This document shows positions 49,025-59,795 of a stretch of DNA of 64,000 bases, piece after piece (within the stretch, counting starts at the first letter, position 1; each line of letters opens with the position of its first letter). The position numbers and the translations under genes were made by a program. The stretch spans positions 1 to 64,000 of the forward strand of contig JAOWCC010001608.1 of the NCBI GenBank assembly GCA_030867875.1, read 5' to 3'. Source of the stretch: Actinernus sp. WN-2022. Lineage: Eukaryota; Cnidaria; Anthozoa; Actiniaria; Actinernidae. The notes under the pieces are model-generated. The model saw nothing but the letters and a program-made list of their open reading frames with translations. It ran no database searches and was not told the origin of the DNA.

Positions 49025-49809
49025 ACCACGATGGAACAAGCTCACCTTTCCCAAGATTAAGTGAATGAGTAACTTTAACAATAAGTTCAAATTTGAGTGA
49101 TTTGATTTCACCTGCGAAATAAAACAAAAATATACTTTTTAAGTCACAACAATGACTTTATTTTACTTACTATGTCTTACTAACAGTGTTAAATAGCCTA
49201 AAACTATTTCCCAGGTTAACTCAAACCACTCAAATGATTGTGTTGTTTAAGCTGCTAATTATGGCAATAAATTGTGACAAATTGATGCAATTATTTAGTC
49301 ATACATGTATGACTGTCAGTGTAAATTTGCATAAATTTTGCAACTGGTGATCAAACTTTCTAAAGACAAAATATATAGCACAGGGGCAGATCAAGGATTT
49401 TTGAACATTAAGAAATACAGAAACAAGAACAAATAGCCAGTTGGGAGTTAATAATTTCAACCCCCCTGCATGAAACCTCCACCTGGAACTGCCACTGTGG
49501 TGCTACCAGATCTGTGTCAGTGATAACTTATTTCTACTTATGATGACTAGCATTCATGAAGTATTAGTATAAACAAGTCATTTGACAATATTATGATGAA
49601 GAGACATATCATCTATATGATATAAATTAAAAATTAAAGGACCGTTATGAATTCCTTAAATATAATTATTTGTGCTCTTTAACAAACTTGGTAATATACA
49701 CAATGTACCAGTATCTGTTGTCAAAATTATACATGTATATAGAATGTGTATATTCAAGGGAATAACTGCTACTATTAAAAAGTTTAATATTGTCACGAGG
49801 TGTTTACCT
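49025..49809. other. non-coding space between the two genes of ISL2EU copy 2
   Basis: AT-rich spacer, no supported frame. Confidence 0.5.
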
Positions 49810-51407
49810 TTAAGTGATCATTGGTGGCCAAAAATTTGACAAGCAAGCTATAACAATCCATGCATCAGATGCAATACTTGCAGTTGTAATTGGTATAACT
49901 CGATCGAACAACTGCCAATTTTTCAAACGTTCCATGTAACGCTCAACATGTATTCTTAAACTTGCAATTTTCTTGTTATGCTGAGTTTCCGTTTGTGTGA
50001 ACTGACCCTTATCACTCAAGAAATTGGGCATGACCAGACGAGCAGCAACAGCAGCCAGTTGGTCCCGGATTATGAACCCCTTGTCTGCCATAACTAGATC
50101 CCCTTTGTGTAGATAGCTTATGAATCCTGACTTCTCCACAATATCTGGGTCACTTATGGAACCACAATATAACTCACTCGCAAAGGAAACAGCACCATTT
50201 GGAGTTATTCCAAGAAGTGCCTTCATTGTGGTGTGTGACTTATAACTTGAATAACAGACAGACTGTTTGTCAAGACTTGAAGGGGATTCCATTCTGATTT
50301 CTGTACAATCAATTATTGAAACTAACTCACGATACAGTTCTCTAAAGACAGGGGGCATATAGAACTTAAGTTGCTCTTTGCTTGGCCATACAATACACAG
50401 GGGCTGTAATTCACACTTCATAAACTTTATCCACGTTCTACAAATATCTGAAATAGTTGACACAGAAACTCGATAACGTTCTGCCAGGTCCCTCTCTAGG
50501 AGGCCAAGTCTTAGTCTTAGCAGAACAAGTGTAAATTCTTGCCAAAGTGATAATTTCCTTTTGGTAGCTGATTTTCTAACATCAAAGTTAAGCCGTTGGT
50601 GACCTCAATAGCTGAGGTTAGCCGCCTTCACCTTCAGTATATCGTAGCACATAATTTGGAAAACCAGTAAAAAACGATATACATGTATCCTCATCGCAAT
50701 TTTTGTACACATCAATGTCAAACTTGAGGGCCACATGTTAGATAACTATGTAAGGTTAATGTGTCTTCCCTCTGTAAATAAAGAATATTGTATTGTATTG
50801 TATTGTATTGTTTGTACTTGAGTTTATCAAAATCCTTTTCCAAGGAGTTTAGCCTTTCTTTCAGAGAGACTGTTTCGTCTTCTTGTTCATTATAAAGACT
50901 TGACTTATCATTGCCATCTGTGGTCATAATGCGGGGTTGCACAACATCACTATCAAGGGCAGGATTCTCTGAACATGCTGAAAGTGAACCGGAGTTTGTT
51001 TTGGCTAGTTGGCTTTCAGTTTCAGACACACAGCCAAGTTCACTAACAGTAGCTTCTGGCACATTATCTGCACAGCAAACTGTAGAAGAGGGAGAGGACC
51101 TCTGCTCTGACGTTTTTGCTCTCTTCGGTAGATCGTATTTCATGATTTCACGGCGGTTTTTTTCGGGCTTAGGCCAAGGAAACAAAGTCGGAAGCTGCGC
51201 TTGAGACATCCTCTCTCCTCCAGGGAAGTGTGCACCACATATTTTCGTACTAGTGCTGAATTCCTTTAGATTGTCATTTCTGATCAGCCTTTTATACTCT
51301 ATACGTACTTTATGGTCTGCTGGCAGAGAGTGGAACTTCAGACCAGGTGAATTTCTCCAGTTGTTTGAACATTTTGGCACAACAATTATACTTCCCCATC
51401 GCATCAC
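49810..51407 (-). pseudogene. THAP-domain DDE transposase, ISL2EU-like copy 2
   Basis: Minus strand. The N-terminal frame 51407-50718 has a degenerate THAP domain: KCSNNWRNSPGLKFHSLPAD and ICGAHFPGG, with the first zinc Cys and the core Trp not found. A low-complexity linker leads into a short retroposon end at 50712-50816. Beyond that come broken pieces (FFTGFPNYVLRY near 50660) and then the open frame 50463-49810 with the DDE_Tnp_4 triad: Asp in SIIDCTEI, Asp in LVMADKGF and Glu in RIHVERYMERLK. Non-functional because of the insertion and frame changes. Confidence 0.85.
50712..50816 (-). repeat. retroposon 3' end inside the transposase
   Basis: On the plus strand the segment ends 'ccctctgtaaataaagaatattg' followed by a (TATTG)n run to about 50810. 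The AATAAAG signal plus pentamer tail is the 3' end of a LINE or SINE inserted in plus orientation. It splits the copy 2 transposase, so it postdates that copy. Confidence 0.6.
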
Positions 51408-51509
51408 TTATCTACATCTGCCATCTTGCGAACGCGTCCCTAAACTCAGCCCCATAACTCCTTGCGGCACGAACTCGGCACCAGTCTACCTTTGAACTTC
51501 GGAAAGGGG

Positions 51510-51780
51510 AATTACTAAGCATTCTTCGAAGTTTTACTGATAAAGCGACTGGTTGAGACAGCAAAACATTGAAAGCTTGAATAAAGCTTGAATAAAGCTT
51601 GCACTCAGTACCAATGTTGTACTTGACCCGTCTTAATTCCCCTAGGCTTGATTTAAGAGTCTTGTTCATTGACAGAAATTGCTCCTTGATACTTGGTCTC
51701 CTCACAGCATACTGTGCAATTGGGAATCTTTTCTTTGGCTGACTTCTCCTGTTCCTTTTGTTTGCCATGATGGCTAGCAA
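51510..51780 (-). pseudogene. unknown basic protein cut by ISL2EU copy 2
   Basis: A minus-strand frame begins at the ATG near 51765 (MANKRNRRSQPKKRFPIAQY) and continues through VALSVKLRRML to the element border at 51512. If the element and one TA are removed, the frame would continue from 46307 for about five codons and stop (TAA). The transposon thus seems to have landed a few codons before the end of an ORF of about 90 residues. The protein is Lys/Arg-rich at the start and not recognised. Confidence 0.35.
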
Positions 51781-52618
51781 AATCAGACCTTTAGCACCTG
51801 TTCGGTGCCTCTACAAAGCCCAGTCATAAAGTGTATTAATCTAGGGTTTGTTTCACGGGTTGAGTAAAACCACTATTTCATAATCAGTCTTTAAATACAT
51901 GTATATTATTCATCAACAAATGAGTCATTATTAGTAATTCAACCATGTATTGACTCAAGAAACAGATCAATTGATAATTTCAGTTTTTAATGTTGTATAT
52001 TTGTACACCAACATCCAATTCACAGGTGACTACTTTTGCTTGTGTACATACATGTAAGTTGATTTGCACCTCAAAACTGTGTTCCTAAAATTACATTGTA
52101 TGCACGAGCACACGCATGTATAGCGCAGATATGGTGCTACTTCATTATTGTATACACAACATACTTAGCATTTATTTAAACATTTCCACCTCAAAATGAA
52201 CTTGTTTTCTTAAAATGTTGTCCAAATAATTTGTAGAAATAATTTGTATAATAATTATTATTAAGAAACAGTCATACAGATTTGCAGTGTTGTATCCAGA
52301 TTTTCCAATTCTGAAATTTTGGGGTCCAAACTGGGATTTCAGGGGTCCAATAAATTAATGTTCATTTTCATACTTTATCAATGCAACAGTTATTTTTGTT
52401 TTTTTGCTCCTTGCTTTTTGAGTTTTGCACCTTGATTTTAAATTAAGGTTTGAATAATTTTGCTTCGCTTTTTTGGAATTTTAAGGCTCTCAAATTCTCC
52501 CAGATGATCTAAAATGGCTTAAGGATCTCTTTCTTTCTAGTTGTGAGCACTAACAGGCTACCAACTTGACAAAATGTACTGAAAACCTTGCATCCAAAAA
52601 GACATCTTTGCTTCTTTT
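51781..52618. other. no recognisable gene; no RAG2-like sequence
   Basis: AT-rich, several TACATGTA-like palindromes, no supported frame. In RAG-like transposons of other animals the RAG2-like gene lies tail-to-tail with RAG1-like, which would place it here on plus; no kelch repeats or PHD motif could be seen. Confidence 0.45.
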
Positions 52619-55600
52619 TTACCCGTCCAAAATGAAAATATTGCGTCCAGGATGCAATGATGCGCTCTGGATACAACAATCAATTTTGGAGGGACAGGTC
52701 ACAGAATTATGGCCAATTTTATTACATCTACTGCATTTATACTTGTTCCTGGAAACATGACTTAGTTGAATCAGTGCATGACTACAATAAAGCCAATGCA
52801 TTCGTAAAACATCTGTGACACTTTCAAAGGTGCCACTTTTTCTTGAGTGGTTCTTACGTAAATGCCTGAATATGTTATTGCCCGTCTCATTTCCCTCGCC
52901 TGAAAACCCACCCAAGGTGCCCTCTACTTCAATGACCTCTTTAACATGCTTTATTGTTTTATGCACATAATTAGACCAGCGTGCATACGAGTGATTTACT
53001 TTTAAGAGCTCACCAAACTCTTTTCCTACTGCCTTGTACTTAATCCACTCATTGGGGTATTTTTCTTTTGGGTTTCTACAACTAAATATTTTGTGCATAA
53101 ATCGTAACTAACATAATAATTTTGAAATATCGTCTTTTGTTTTTGCAGGCTTTAAAACGTGTTTTTAATTTTCTTTAGAAAATGAAATCCTAGCAAAATT
53201 GCCAGGCATCAAATTTTTGAAGTTGCAGTCCAACTTGCGAGTAGCATTTACAATTAAATGCTTTGCATCACGTGTCTCATCCACTGACTTCAGCAATCTC
53301 TCGAGCAAGCAGCTTGTATGTAAATTTCCCTAAATTTATTTTTGCATGAGTTGCATCCGCTTTATGATCAGAGTGTTCTATATTAAGTACTGGGTGGCTT
53401 TTAACTCCTTTTGCTAAAGCAGAAAGCTAAAGCTGTTTTGGTTAAGGTTTTCAAGGTTAAAATGAAGGAGGTTGGGAATAGCCTTTGTTTCATGGAGAGA
53501 GCGGCAAATGCTAATGGTTCCAAGTTCAGATTTAGCTGTTTGCTGTATAGCATAACATAATCCACACGTGTAAGTCGATCCTGCTCCCTGAAAACCACCA
53601 TCTGCACGAGTTCTATTTCCATCGACCATTAATAATAATTTCAATAGCGCCCTTTCCTAAAATATGTTCAAAGGCGCTTCACAATTATATAATAATTACA
53701 GAAAAAAAACTAATTACATATAAAATAACGTCTAAAGAATAATAGGAAAAAGAAAAGCCGATAAAACCCAATAAAGCTAATCTAAAATACAATAAAAATA
53801 CAAGAATGTCGTATGTTAAAAAAACGCAATCAATAAAACTCTTTCCGAAATAGATGTGTTTTAAGATTATTCTTAAAAATGTTCAAAGAGGCACTGCATT
53901 TGATTTGCAGTGGAAGTGCATTCCATAATAATGGCATAGAGAAAGCACGGTATCCATAAGACTTGAGATTATAGTTTGGTGCTTTAAGTAACATCTTAGA
54001 GCCAAATCTCAAGGAGCGCTGAGGGACATAAGGTTCGAGTAGATCATTGAGATACTTTGATGCTATACCATTAATTACTTTATACTTGAAAAGAAGAATT
54101 TTAAATGCGATATGCTGCTCAGCAGGCAAACAATGCAATTGGAGTAAGATAGGTGTAATATGCTGGGATTTGCGTGTTAATGTAACCAGCCTCGCATCGG
54201 TATTTTGTACATACTGCAGCCTCTGCAACTTCCTAATTTCCTAATGCATGACATGTTTCTGATTGAATAAAAAGCCGATTTACAAATCTGAGTTATATGT
54301 TTGTCCAACGATAAGGCATTGTCATAAATAACGCCGATGTTTCTTGCAAATCCAGAGGATGTAACAGAGACACTGGCCACTGCATCTAATAGAGTTGACA
54401 AATATCAATTTGCACTTCCTCCAGACCCCTTTCATTTCAATGCTCATGTAATTTTGAGTAACTTGTTACCGCTCCTTTTCAACTGGGTCAACACAAACCA
54501 CCATGGCAGCAGTTTGATTTTCATCACATACACTGTACTGCTTCAATTAGATTCCTGTTAGTGCGTATCGACCCGGGTAACCTTTCTTTCCATATTGTTT
54601 CTGTGCTTCCATCACACTGAAATTTAATGTTTAATATGCAAAACGACTATCTACAAGCTTTGTCAGCTAAAAAACGGTCATGTTTTTCTTTATATTGTGA
54701 AACATCACCAATGCCATCCCCAGTGTTTGAACCTCGAGTGTTTGATTGTCATCTATATTGTATTTGTCTAAACCTTCCTCGATGTCTGTGGCTAGTTGAG
54801 AGATAGCCTCTGCCACTGCATCAGTATAACTTCAGCATACTCCAACGACATTAGGTATAGGGAATTGAGGTAGTGCTAACCTAAAACCTGACGTAACATC
54901 AACAGGTTTGGAATTGCACTTGTTGTGGATTAATTGAATATCCTCATTATCAATTAGTTTGTAGCTCATCCAAGAAGGAAGGTAAGTGTTTTCTACATTG
55001 TCCACTTGATATGGAGGTTTAAAAACAATCTGTCTCCTTGACTTCAAAAAGTCATACTGCTGCTTATATTGTCTTTTGTTGTAAAAGATCAATCCTGCTT
55101 GCCAAGTATTAATCAGCAGTAATTGTCTTGTTGTTCCCACAAGTTATCAACTTTATCAGCAAGTTCCATTTTACCGTTTGCTCGTAGTTTTGTTGACAAC
55201 AAGGACAACAGAATATCCTCTTCATCTTCAATATTTAAATCACAAAATGACGACATGATGGGCAAATCCACTGCTACATTGAAGCCATCTTCTAATGCAG
55301 TATTCACAAAAAGCATGATGGCAGCCACTCGGTATTTGGTACATGCAAGCAAACAGCACATTGGAATACTTTGGCAAATTCTCTTGCTGTGAATCTGTCC
55401 AAAGGTATTCCAGGTAGAGGATGGATATCTTCTCAAATGGATCTACCCGTGACTGTTTCTATTCTGTATAAGTCATAAAGGATTTTGGTGATGTGTCCTT
55501 ACCAGATGCAGCACTTGTTGTTTCTGATGGGTGATGAAGACAACTGCAACCATTATTTTTAATTGTGCTTGGGATACTAGGTGGTGCATAAAATATTCTT

Positions 55601-56060
55601 AGTGCACAACTTCTTACTTCGCATTTGATCTCTATCAGTCAGTCCTCTCTTTCTTGAACTTTGTCTCTGGGTGTAGTAACGTACATGGCAGCTCCCTGTC
55701 ATTTGTAAATATTCTCCATGAGGACTAAACTCAAAACATTTTCATTTATCCAGGGGAAGTTTCCTTTGATTCTTGCTCTTCCCCTTCTTGTGTCTTTGAA
55801 TTTTAAGGACACAGCAGTTACACAAAAAGCTGGGATGCTGATCTTTGGTGTCGCCAGAAATATCTTAAGTTGTCAATTTACAACTAATTTGGGTTTGTGC
55901 CTAGTATTTCCACTTGCAACTGCAGGCGAGTGAAACGGCTTCCCACATCTTTGGCAAAACATGCCCAGTCTTTCTTGTGAAGTGTGACATACATGTAACG
56001 ACACATTCGCTTCAAAATCTGTGAGTTCAACGCAAAGTTTGGACGTGTGCACACGGTAGA
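52619..56060 (-). pseudogene. RAG1L: RAG1-like transposase/recombinase, near full-length, decayed
   Basis: Minus strand, pieces in RAG1 order. FCQRCGKPF (55959-55933) and HPSFLCNCC (55837-55811) match the N-terminal zinc motifs. A RING finger: CAVC (55360), CHHAFCEYCIRRWL, then CPSCR (55264). DILLSLLSTKLRANGKMELA and SWMSYKLID (55220-54950) fit the dimerisation/DNA-binding region. GDGIGDVS (catalytic Asp codon 54718-54716) and VCDEN (Asp 54525-54523) match the first two catalytic sites. After a LINE, GSTYTCGLC (about 53585) and DATHAKINLGKFTYKLLARE (about 53360) form the zinc region, then MPGNFAR. FSGEGNETGNNIFRHLRK holds the third site (Glu 52897-52895), followed by DVLRMHWLY. The end is a CCHC knuckle CSRCNKIGHNSVTCP (52735-52694), known from invertebrate RAG1-like tails. 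At least seven frame changes or stops: dead. The RING and N-terminal zinc motifs separate it from Transib. Confidence 0.88.
53630..54390 (-). mobile_element. 5'-truncated CR1/L2-like LINE inside the RAG1-like gene
   Basis: Minus-strand pieces: SGFARNIGVIYDNALSLDKH and KSAFYSIRNM (about 54360-54260), then VQNTDARLVTLTRKSQHITP, FKILLFKYKVINGIA and SYGYRAFSMPLLWNALPLQI to the stop at 53830. This is the post-RT and C-terminal region of CR1/L2-like ORF2. The 3' end has 'gcgcctttgaac' and finishes in an AAT tract beside 53630. On either side the RAG1-like reading resumes: KCKLIFVNS before and MVDGNRTRADGG after, so the LINE inserted into the coding region. Confidence 0.8.
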
Positions 56061-58018
56061 GAGTCCCCAATGTCTTGCAAGTAAACACTGAGTAGCTAGG
56101 CAAAAGCACCAATTTTAACCAGAGAAACCCGAAAATAAGTCTAACGACTTGGACTTTCGATTTTCGAAAATTACGATCAAGAAACAGTGTATAGCAAACA
56201 CAAATTAGCGTTTTCTCAACGAGGAATTGAATGGTGGACACTGCGCATGTGCACAATCAGTAGTTTTTCTTCCAGGCATTCCGCGCATCTGTGACCACAA
56301 AGACAAGGGAAGGGGGACTAGGATTATTCGAAAGAAAAAGTGGAACTAGTGACTAGTAAGTCACCTTGCTTGCTTGAATTCTATCCCACAAAACACACGG
56401 TGAATGGCCTTGTAGAAAATAATGCTCTTGTTCGTAGTTCAGGATGTGCTTCTTCCTTGATACTTTTCTGTTAGTGGACATGTACTTGTACCTTTCTGTT
56501 AGTGGATCCGTATTTGTGCAATTGGCACCAAATGAAAATTTTCTAGATCAATACGCGAAGAACCATCACCATCAGCCGCCAACTTGGAATTGACAGTGAG
56601 ATACATGCATCACTCTAAACATAGAATATACAATATTGTAACTGTAAAAAAGGTTTGCTGATACTTATAGTCTTTGTTCTACACTATGGTCACGTGACCA
56701 AGACGTCCAGGCTTATTTCATTAACTCTTGTTGCTCAGTCCCTGTCACAGAGAGCCCCGCAATGGCACAGTGCTGTGAATGGCAGCTCAGCACAGACGCA
56801 TTTACAGCGTCTAGCACATCCTCTCTCGTTCTTTCATCCACACTTCAGGTAATCTCGTACCCAGATCCCACTCCACGTTTTCCTATCCAAAGAAGTGGGA
56901 TCTGGTAAAGTTCGACACTACGTTTGCTCTCATTGGCTACAATGAAACACAATAGCCGCATTGTAACACTTGTTTTGATTGGTTGTCCTGTTTTGTAAGA
57001 TTTGCGATGGAGTGTGCTCTGAAGAGAAAAGAAGAATATAGCAGATAGTATCAGAACTACAAGTAAGGGCGCAAATGAGGAACTAAATGTCGTGAATACT
57101 TTCTACATTTCGGGAGATGAATACGTGGAAGATTTTGAGGTATTCTGATTTTGGAATAGCCGGAATACGTCCCAAAAGAATACGACAAGTGCCATTCTAT
57201 GGAGCGATTAAATTGCACAATGGATATTATATCACTGCATCAGTCTTTTTGTCCGATTCTGGGAATATGTGTGGGAGCATGTGTAATCCCATGGGAATTT
57301 TGTGAAGTAAGCAAGCCACTAGTTTAGATATCTTAATGGGACCCTAAATAACGCAAAAAAAATTGGTGGCACTTTTGCAACTTGCACCGAGGGCCTTAAT
57401 AGTTTTTTTAAAAAATGACGTATATTCTCCAGCATGGAAACGAGGCTACATCAGTTAATTGTTTATATCTTTTAACCATGTGAATAAAACCACACCAAAA
57501 TCACTAAGATGATGTGTTTCGATGTTTAATACTCTTCTTGGGGTTCTTACGTGGTAGGGGGTCACGTGACTGAGTTGCCATGGAAATGAGGCTAAGATCT
57601 AGGCTTGGTTTTTGATTTTATTACACGAGTAAACTCCGCCAAAATATAACTGACATGACCTTATTACTTAATTTATAGCTTACTTTACTAGTCATTTCGA
57701 TGCCTTCATAGAAACGAGGCTGCTGTTGTGATAGCCTAAAAAGCATCTCCAAAAACTGTTTCCTTATTGTTCAGTTTGATTTGTAATGCTGAACGTATTT
57801 TTCTTTCAAAAGAAAAGCTATTTTTGACTTATCTTCTTTCTTAATAGGTACTGCAATACAGTTACTCTCAAATGACTCATTGAAAAGCATTTAAGAATGT
57901 TCCTAAGACCTCGAGTGACACTACTCAAACATCATTAATCTCGATATCACCCTGACTAAATCAGATTATCAGTCACTAAATAGCTCTTGATCCACTGACT
58001 AGCTAACTATCTAGCTAG
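56061..58018. other. no confident gene; hairpin at 56862-56915
   Basis: The RAG1-like frame can be extended upstream to an ATG at 56256, but the extension has no recognised similarity, so the start is undetermined. At 56862-56915 CCCAGATCCCACT pairs with AGTGGGATCTGG, a small hairpin repeat. No recognised coding sequence to 58018. Confidence 0.4.
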
Positions 58019-58440
58019 CTAACTATCGCTCTCATCGCTGTCATACGCAGCATCCTGGTCTTCTTCAAACTCATCGTTTGCATTATGGCTGTTCTCGCAA
58101 AGGTCCCCACTATCAGAGCAGTTACATAAGTCGGTGCAGTTGAGATTAGCTTTACGACATTGGCATCTGTTGGTGGAACATCTGTCTTTCACACAGCCAC
58201 ACTTACCAACTGAATAACAGCTTTGGGCGCTGGTGGTAAAGTCGTCATCACTGGTAGCCATTCGTTGTCCTCCAACTTCCAGCCAAAGTTCTGTGGCAAT
58301 GGTAACTGGGGATCTGGCACTATGTCGTTATTCCAGACCATTGCTTGATAGTTGGCCCTCATGGCTTCTGTTGGCGGAAGTCTCTCTGACTGAGCCTGCT
58401 TGTTTCGAAAAAGCCACCATCGCAGATCTTTAACATTCGT
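58019..58440 (-). pseudogene. C-terminus of a repeated cnidarian protein with CXC-like cysteine cluster
   Basis: Minus strand. From about 58430: RLPPTEAMRANYQAMVWNND, LPLPQNFGWKLEDNEW, LPVMTTLPPAP, then after a frame change near 58205 a cysteine-rich segment KCGCVKDRCSTNRCQCRKA and LNCTDLCNCSDSGDLCEN, finishing in an acidic tail. The spacing of Cys resembles CXC (tesmin/TSO1-like) modules. I recall this tail (motif 'MVWxxD...P', then 'CxCxxxxCxTxRCxCRKxxLxCTxxC') from many coral and sea-anemone predicted proteins of unknown, probably transposon-related function. The body of the protein is not in the window. Confidence 0.5.
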
Positions 58441-58904
58441 GATCTAGGAGCTAGGCTTTTCCACAAGTTGCTCGAATTTCTGTTAAAAGTTTCCCCATAA
58501 ATCCTAAAAAGTTGCCTATAAGTTGCTTAATTTTTAAAAAAGTTGCTCAGAAGTTGCTCGTTTCTCTAACTCAAATAATTGAGTATAATATCTAAATTTC
58601 ACGTTTTTACTGTTCCAATAGATAATTTTGTAACATCTGACGTTTGCATAGTCATATAACGACCATATTCGTGATTAACAACAGGTGGTGGGAGTACACA
58701 CCCCATAAAGATACCATAATGTCTGTTTTCATTATTTACGAAACAAGTTCGAACTCTGAAACAAAACTGAATGCCTAAGTTCACTATTTACAAATTCAAG
58801 CACAATACTGGAAAAGCTGCAAATATCACAATGTGATGATCTTGATCTCGTGCTCAGAGTGTCAAACGCATTATTGTCCATTATATTTCAGACTGGGATC
58901 TTTT
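58441..58904. other. no recognisable gene
   Basis: AT-rich spacer with repeated 'aagttgct' phrases (58450-58560). A minus-strand frame at 58784-58599 has no recognised similarity. Confidence 0.35.
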
Positions 58905-59794
58905 TCCTCTGGTTGCCATTGTAACGCAACATAACAGATGCTTCTACGGTTTCCTCAAGTGCATTGTCCTGTTGATGGGTGACAAAATGCTTCATGAGGC
59001 TGAACTTGGCTGCACTAGGATCAACTTACGTACAGCAGCTGACCAATTAGGCAGAGTCCGTTCTTGCCTTCCCCACCACTGTACTTTCTCCTCTTCATCC
59101 ACTACATTTGTGCCATCAGCCACTGCTAAGTAACGGGGAAGCTCTGCAACAAGACCAGCGATGGTTGCGTTATCATCGAGGAAACTGAAGTTTCGGAGCT
59201 CTTCCACAGATGCAGCATTTGGGCGAAGCTGTTGGACCTGAACCGGGCAGCATAATCTTGCACTTCTAAATGCTCGAACAAGGCCATGGAACTCTTGGCT
59301 AAACTTCCTTTGAAAGAAACGAAGCCCAGGGGTTATGCATGCCTTTGTCCTGGTCACTAGCTGATTGCATAGTGGCAGGTTGCCATTGGCCTGACGGCGA
59401 GCCACTCCCTCGAGCTTTGGATACGCATCTAGTGTCACTGAGTGTGCCACAGTAGCTAGGCGCTCATAGCATGTGAATATAAGAGGCCCATCCCCTTCTA
59501 GATAGTAGGTGGCTGAAACAAAGGGTGCTCCTCCATCAACAAGTGCTGCTAACTCCAACTCAAGATCATTAGCATCATGTGGATCATCGAAAATATCCAA
59601 GAGCTGTCGTCTCGTAGCAGGAGCTAGATGGTCGTTATCCCTTAAAAAGGGTTCCACATCTCCAAAGTACTCCAATACTTGTTTCATCACTTCGAATTTG
59701 CTCCACCATCTAGTGGCACTGAATGTCCGCATAGCTGTCCCTGTTCTACCCTTCCATGCACTGTTATTTCCAGGGAGTTGTATAGACTCCAAAT
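58905..59794 (-). pseudogene. hAT-family transposase, C-terminal exon
   Basis: A pyrimidine run and 'actccag' acceptor precede the exon at 59794. It reads MRTFSATRWWSKFEVMKQVL and EPFLRDNDHLAPATRRQLLD, continues open to 58992, and ends with RTLPNWSAAVRKLILVQPSS, the conserved W/LP..S..A..ll...PSSA of hAT dimerisation domains. A frame change at about 58995 leads to FSLMKHFVTHQQDNALEETV and EASVMLRYN, completing the hAT C-terminus. The usual 'ERxFS' reads 'A-KFS'. The N-terminal BED finger and first catalytic region are not present. About 270 residues remain open, so decay is limited. Confidence 0.75.
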
Positions 59795-59795
59795 C

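Larger units (their letters stand above)
46308..51512. mobile_element. ISL2EU-like DNA transposon, copy 2 (complete, decayed)
   Basis: Ends of about 80 bp are inverted repeats: TTCCCCTTTCCGAAGTTCAA ... GCCGCAAGGAGTT ... TTTAGGGACGCG on the left (46308-46388) and the complement on the right (51432-51512). TA flanks both (46306-46307, 51513-51514). The SAP-SWIM-YqaJ gene on plus converges on the transposase on minus, mirroring copy 1. The termini differ from copy 1, so it is another family of the same type. Confidence 0.85.

Noticed and set aside
52619..53640. Transib transposase as an alternative name for the RAG1-like copy
   Set aside because: The presence upstream of a RING finger and the N-terminal zinc motifs in RAG1 order, and the RAG1-type HWLY block after the catalytic Glu, fit RAG1-like proteins better than Transib.
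55718..55933. 71-residue plus-strand frame near the RAG1-like N-terminus
   Set aside because: It is antisense to the conserved zinc-motif coding sequence on the minus strand.
57117..57305. 62-residue plus-strand frame as a RAG2-like fragment
   Set aside because: No kelch-type Gly-Gly or Trp pattern and no PHD cysteines; too short to judge.
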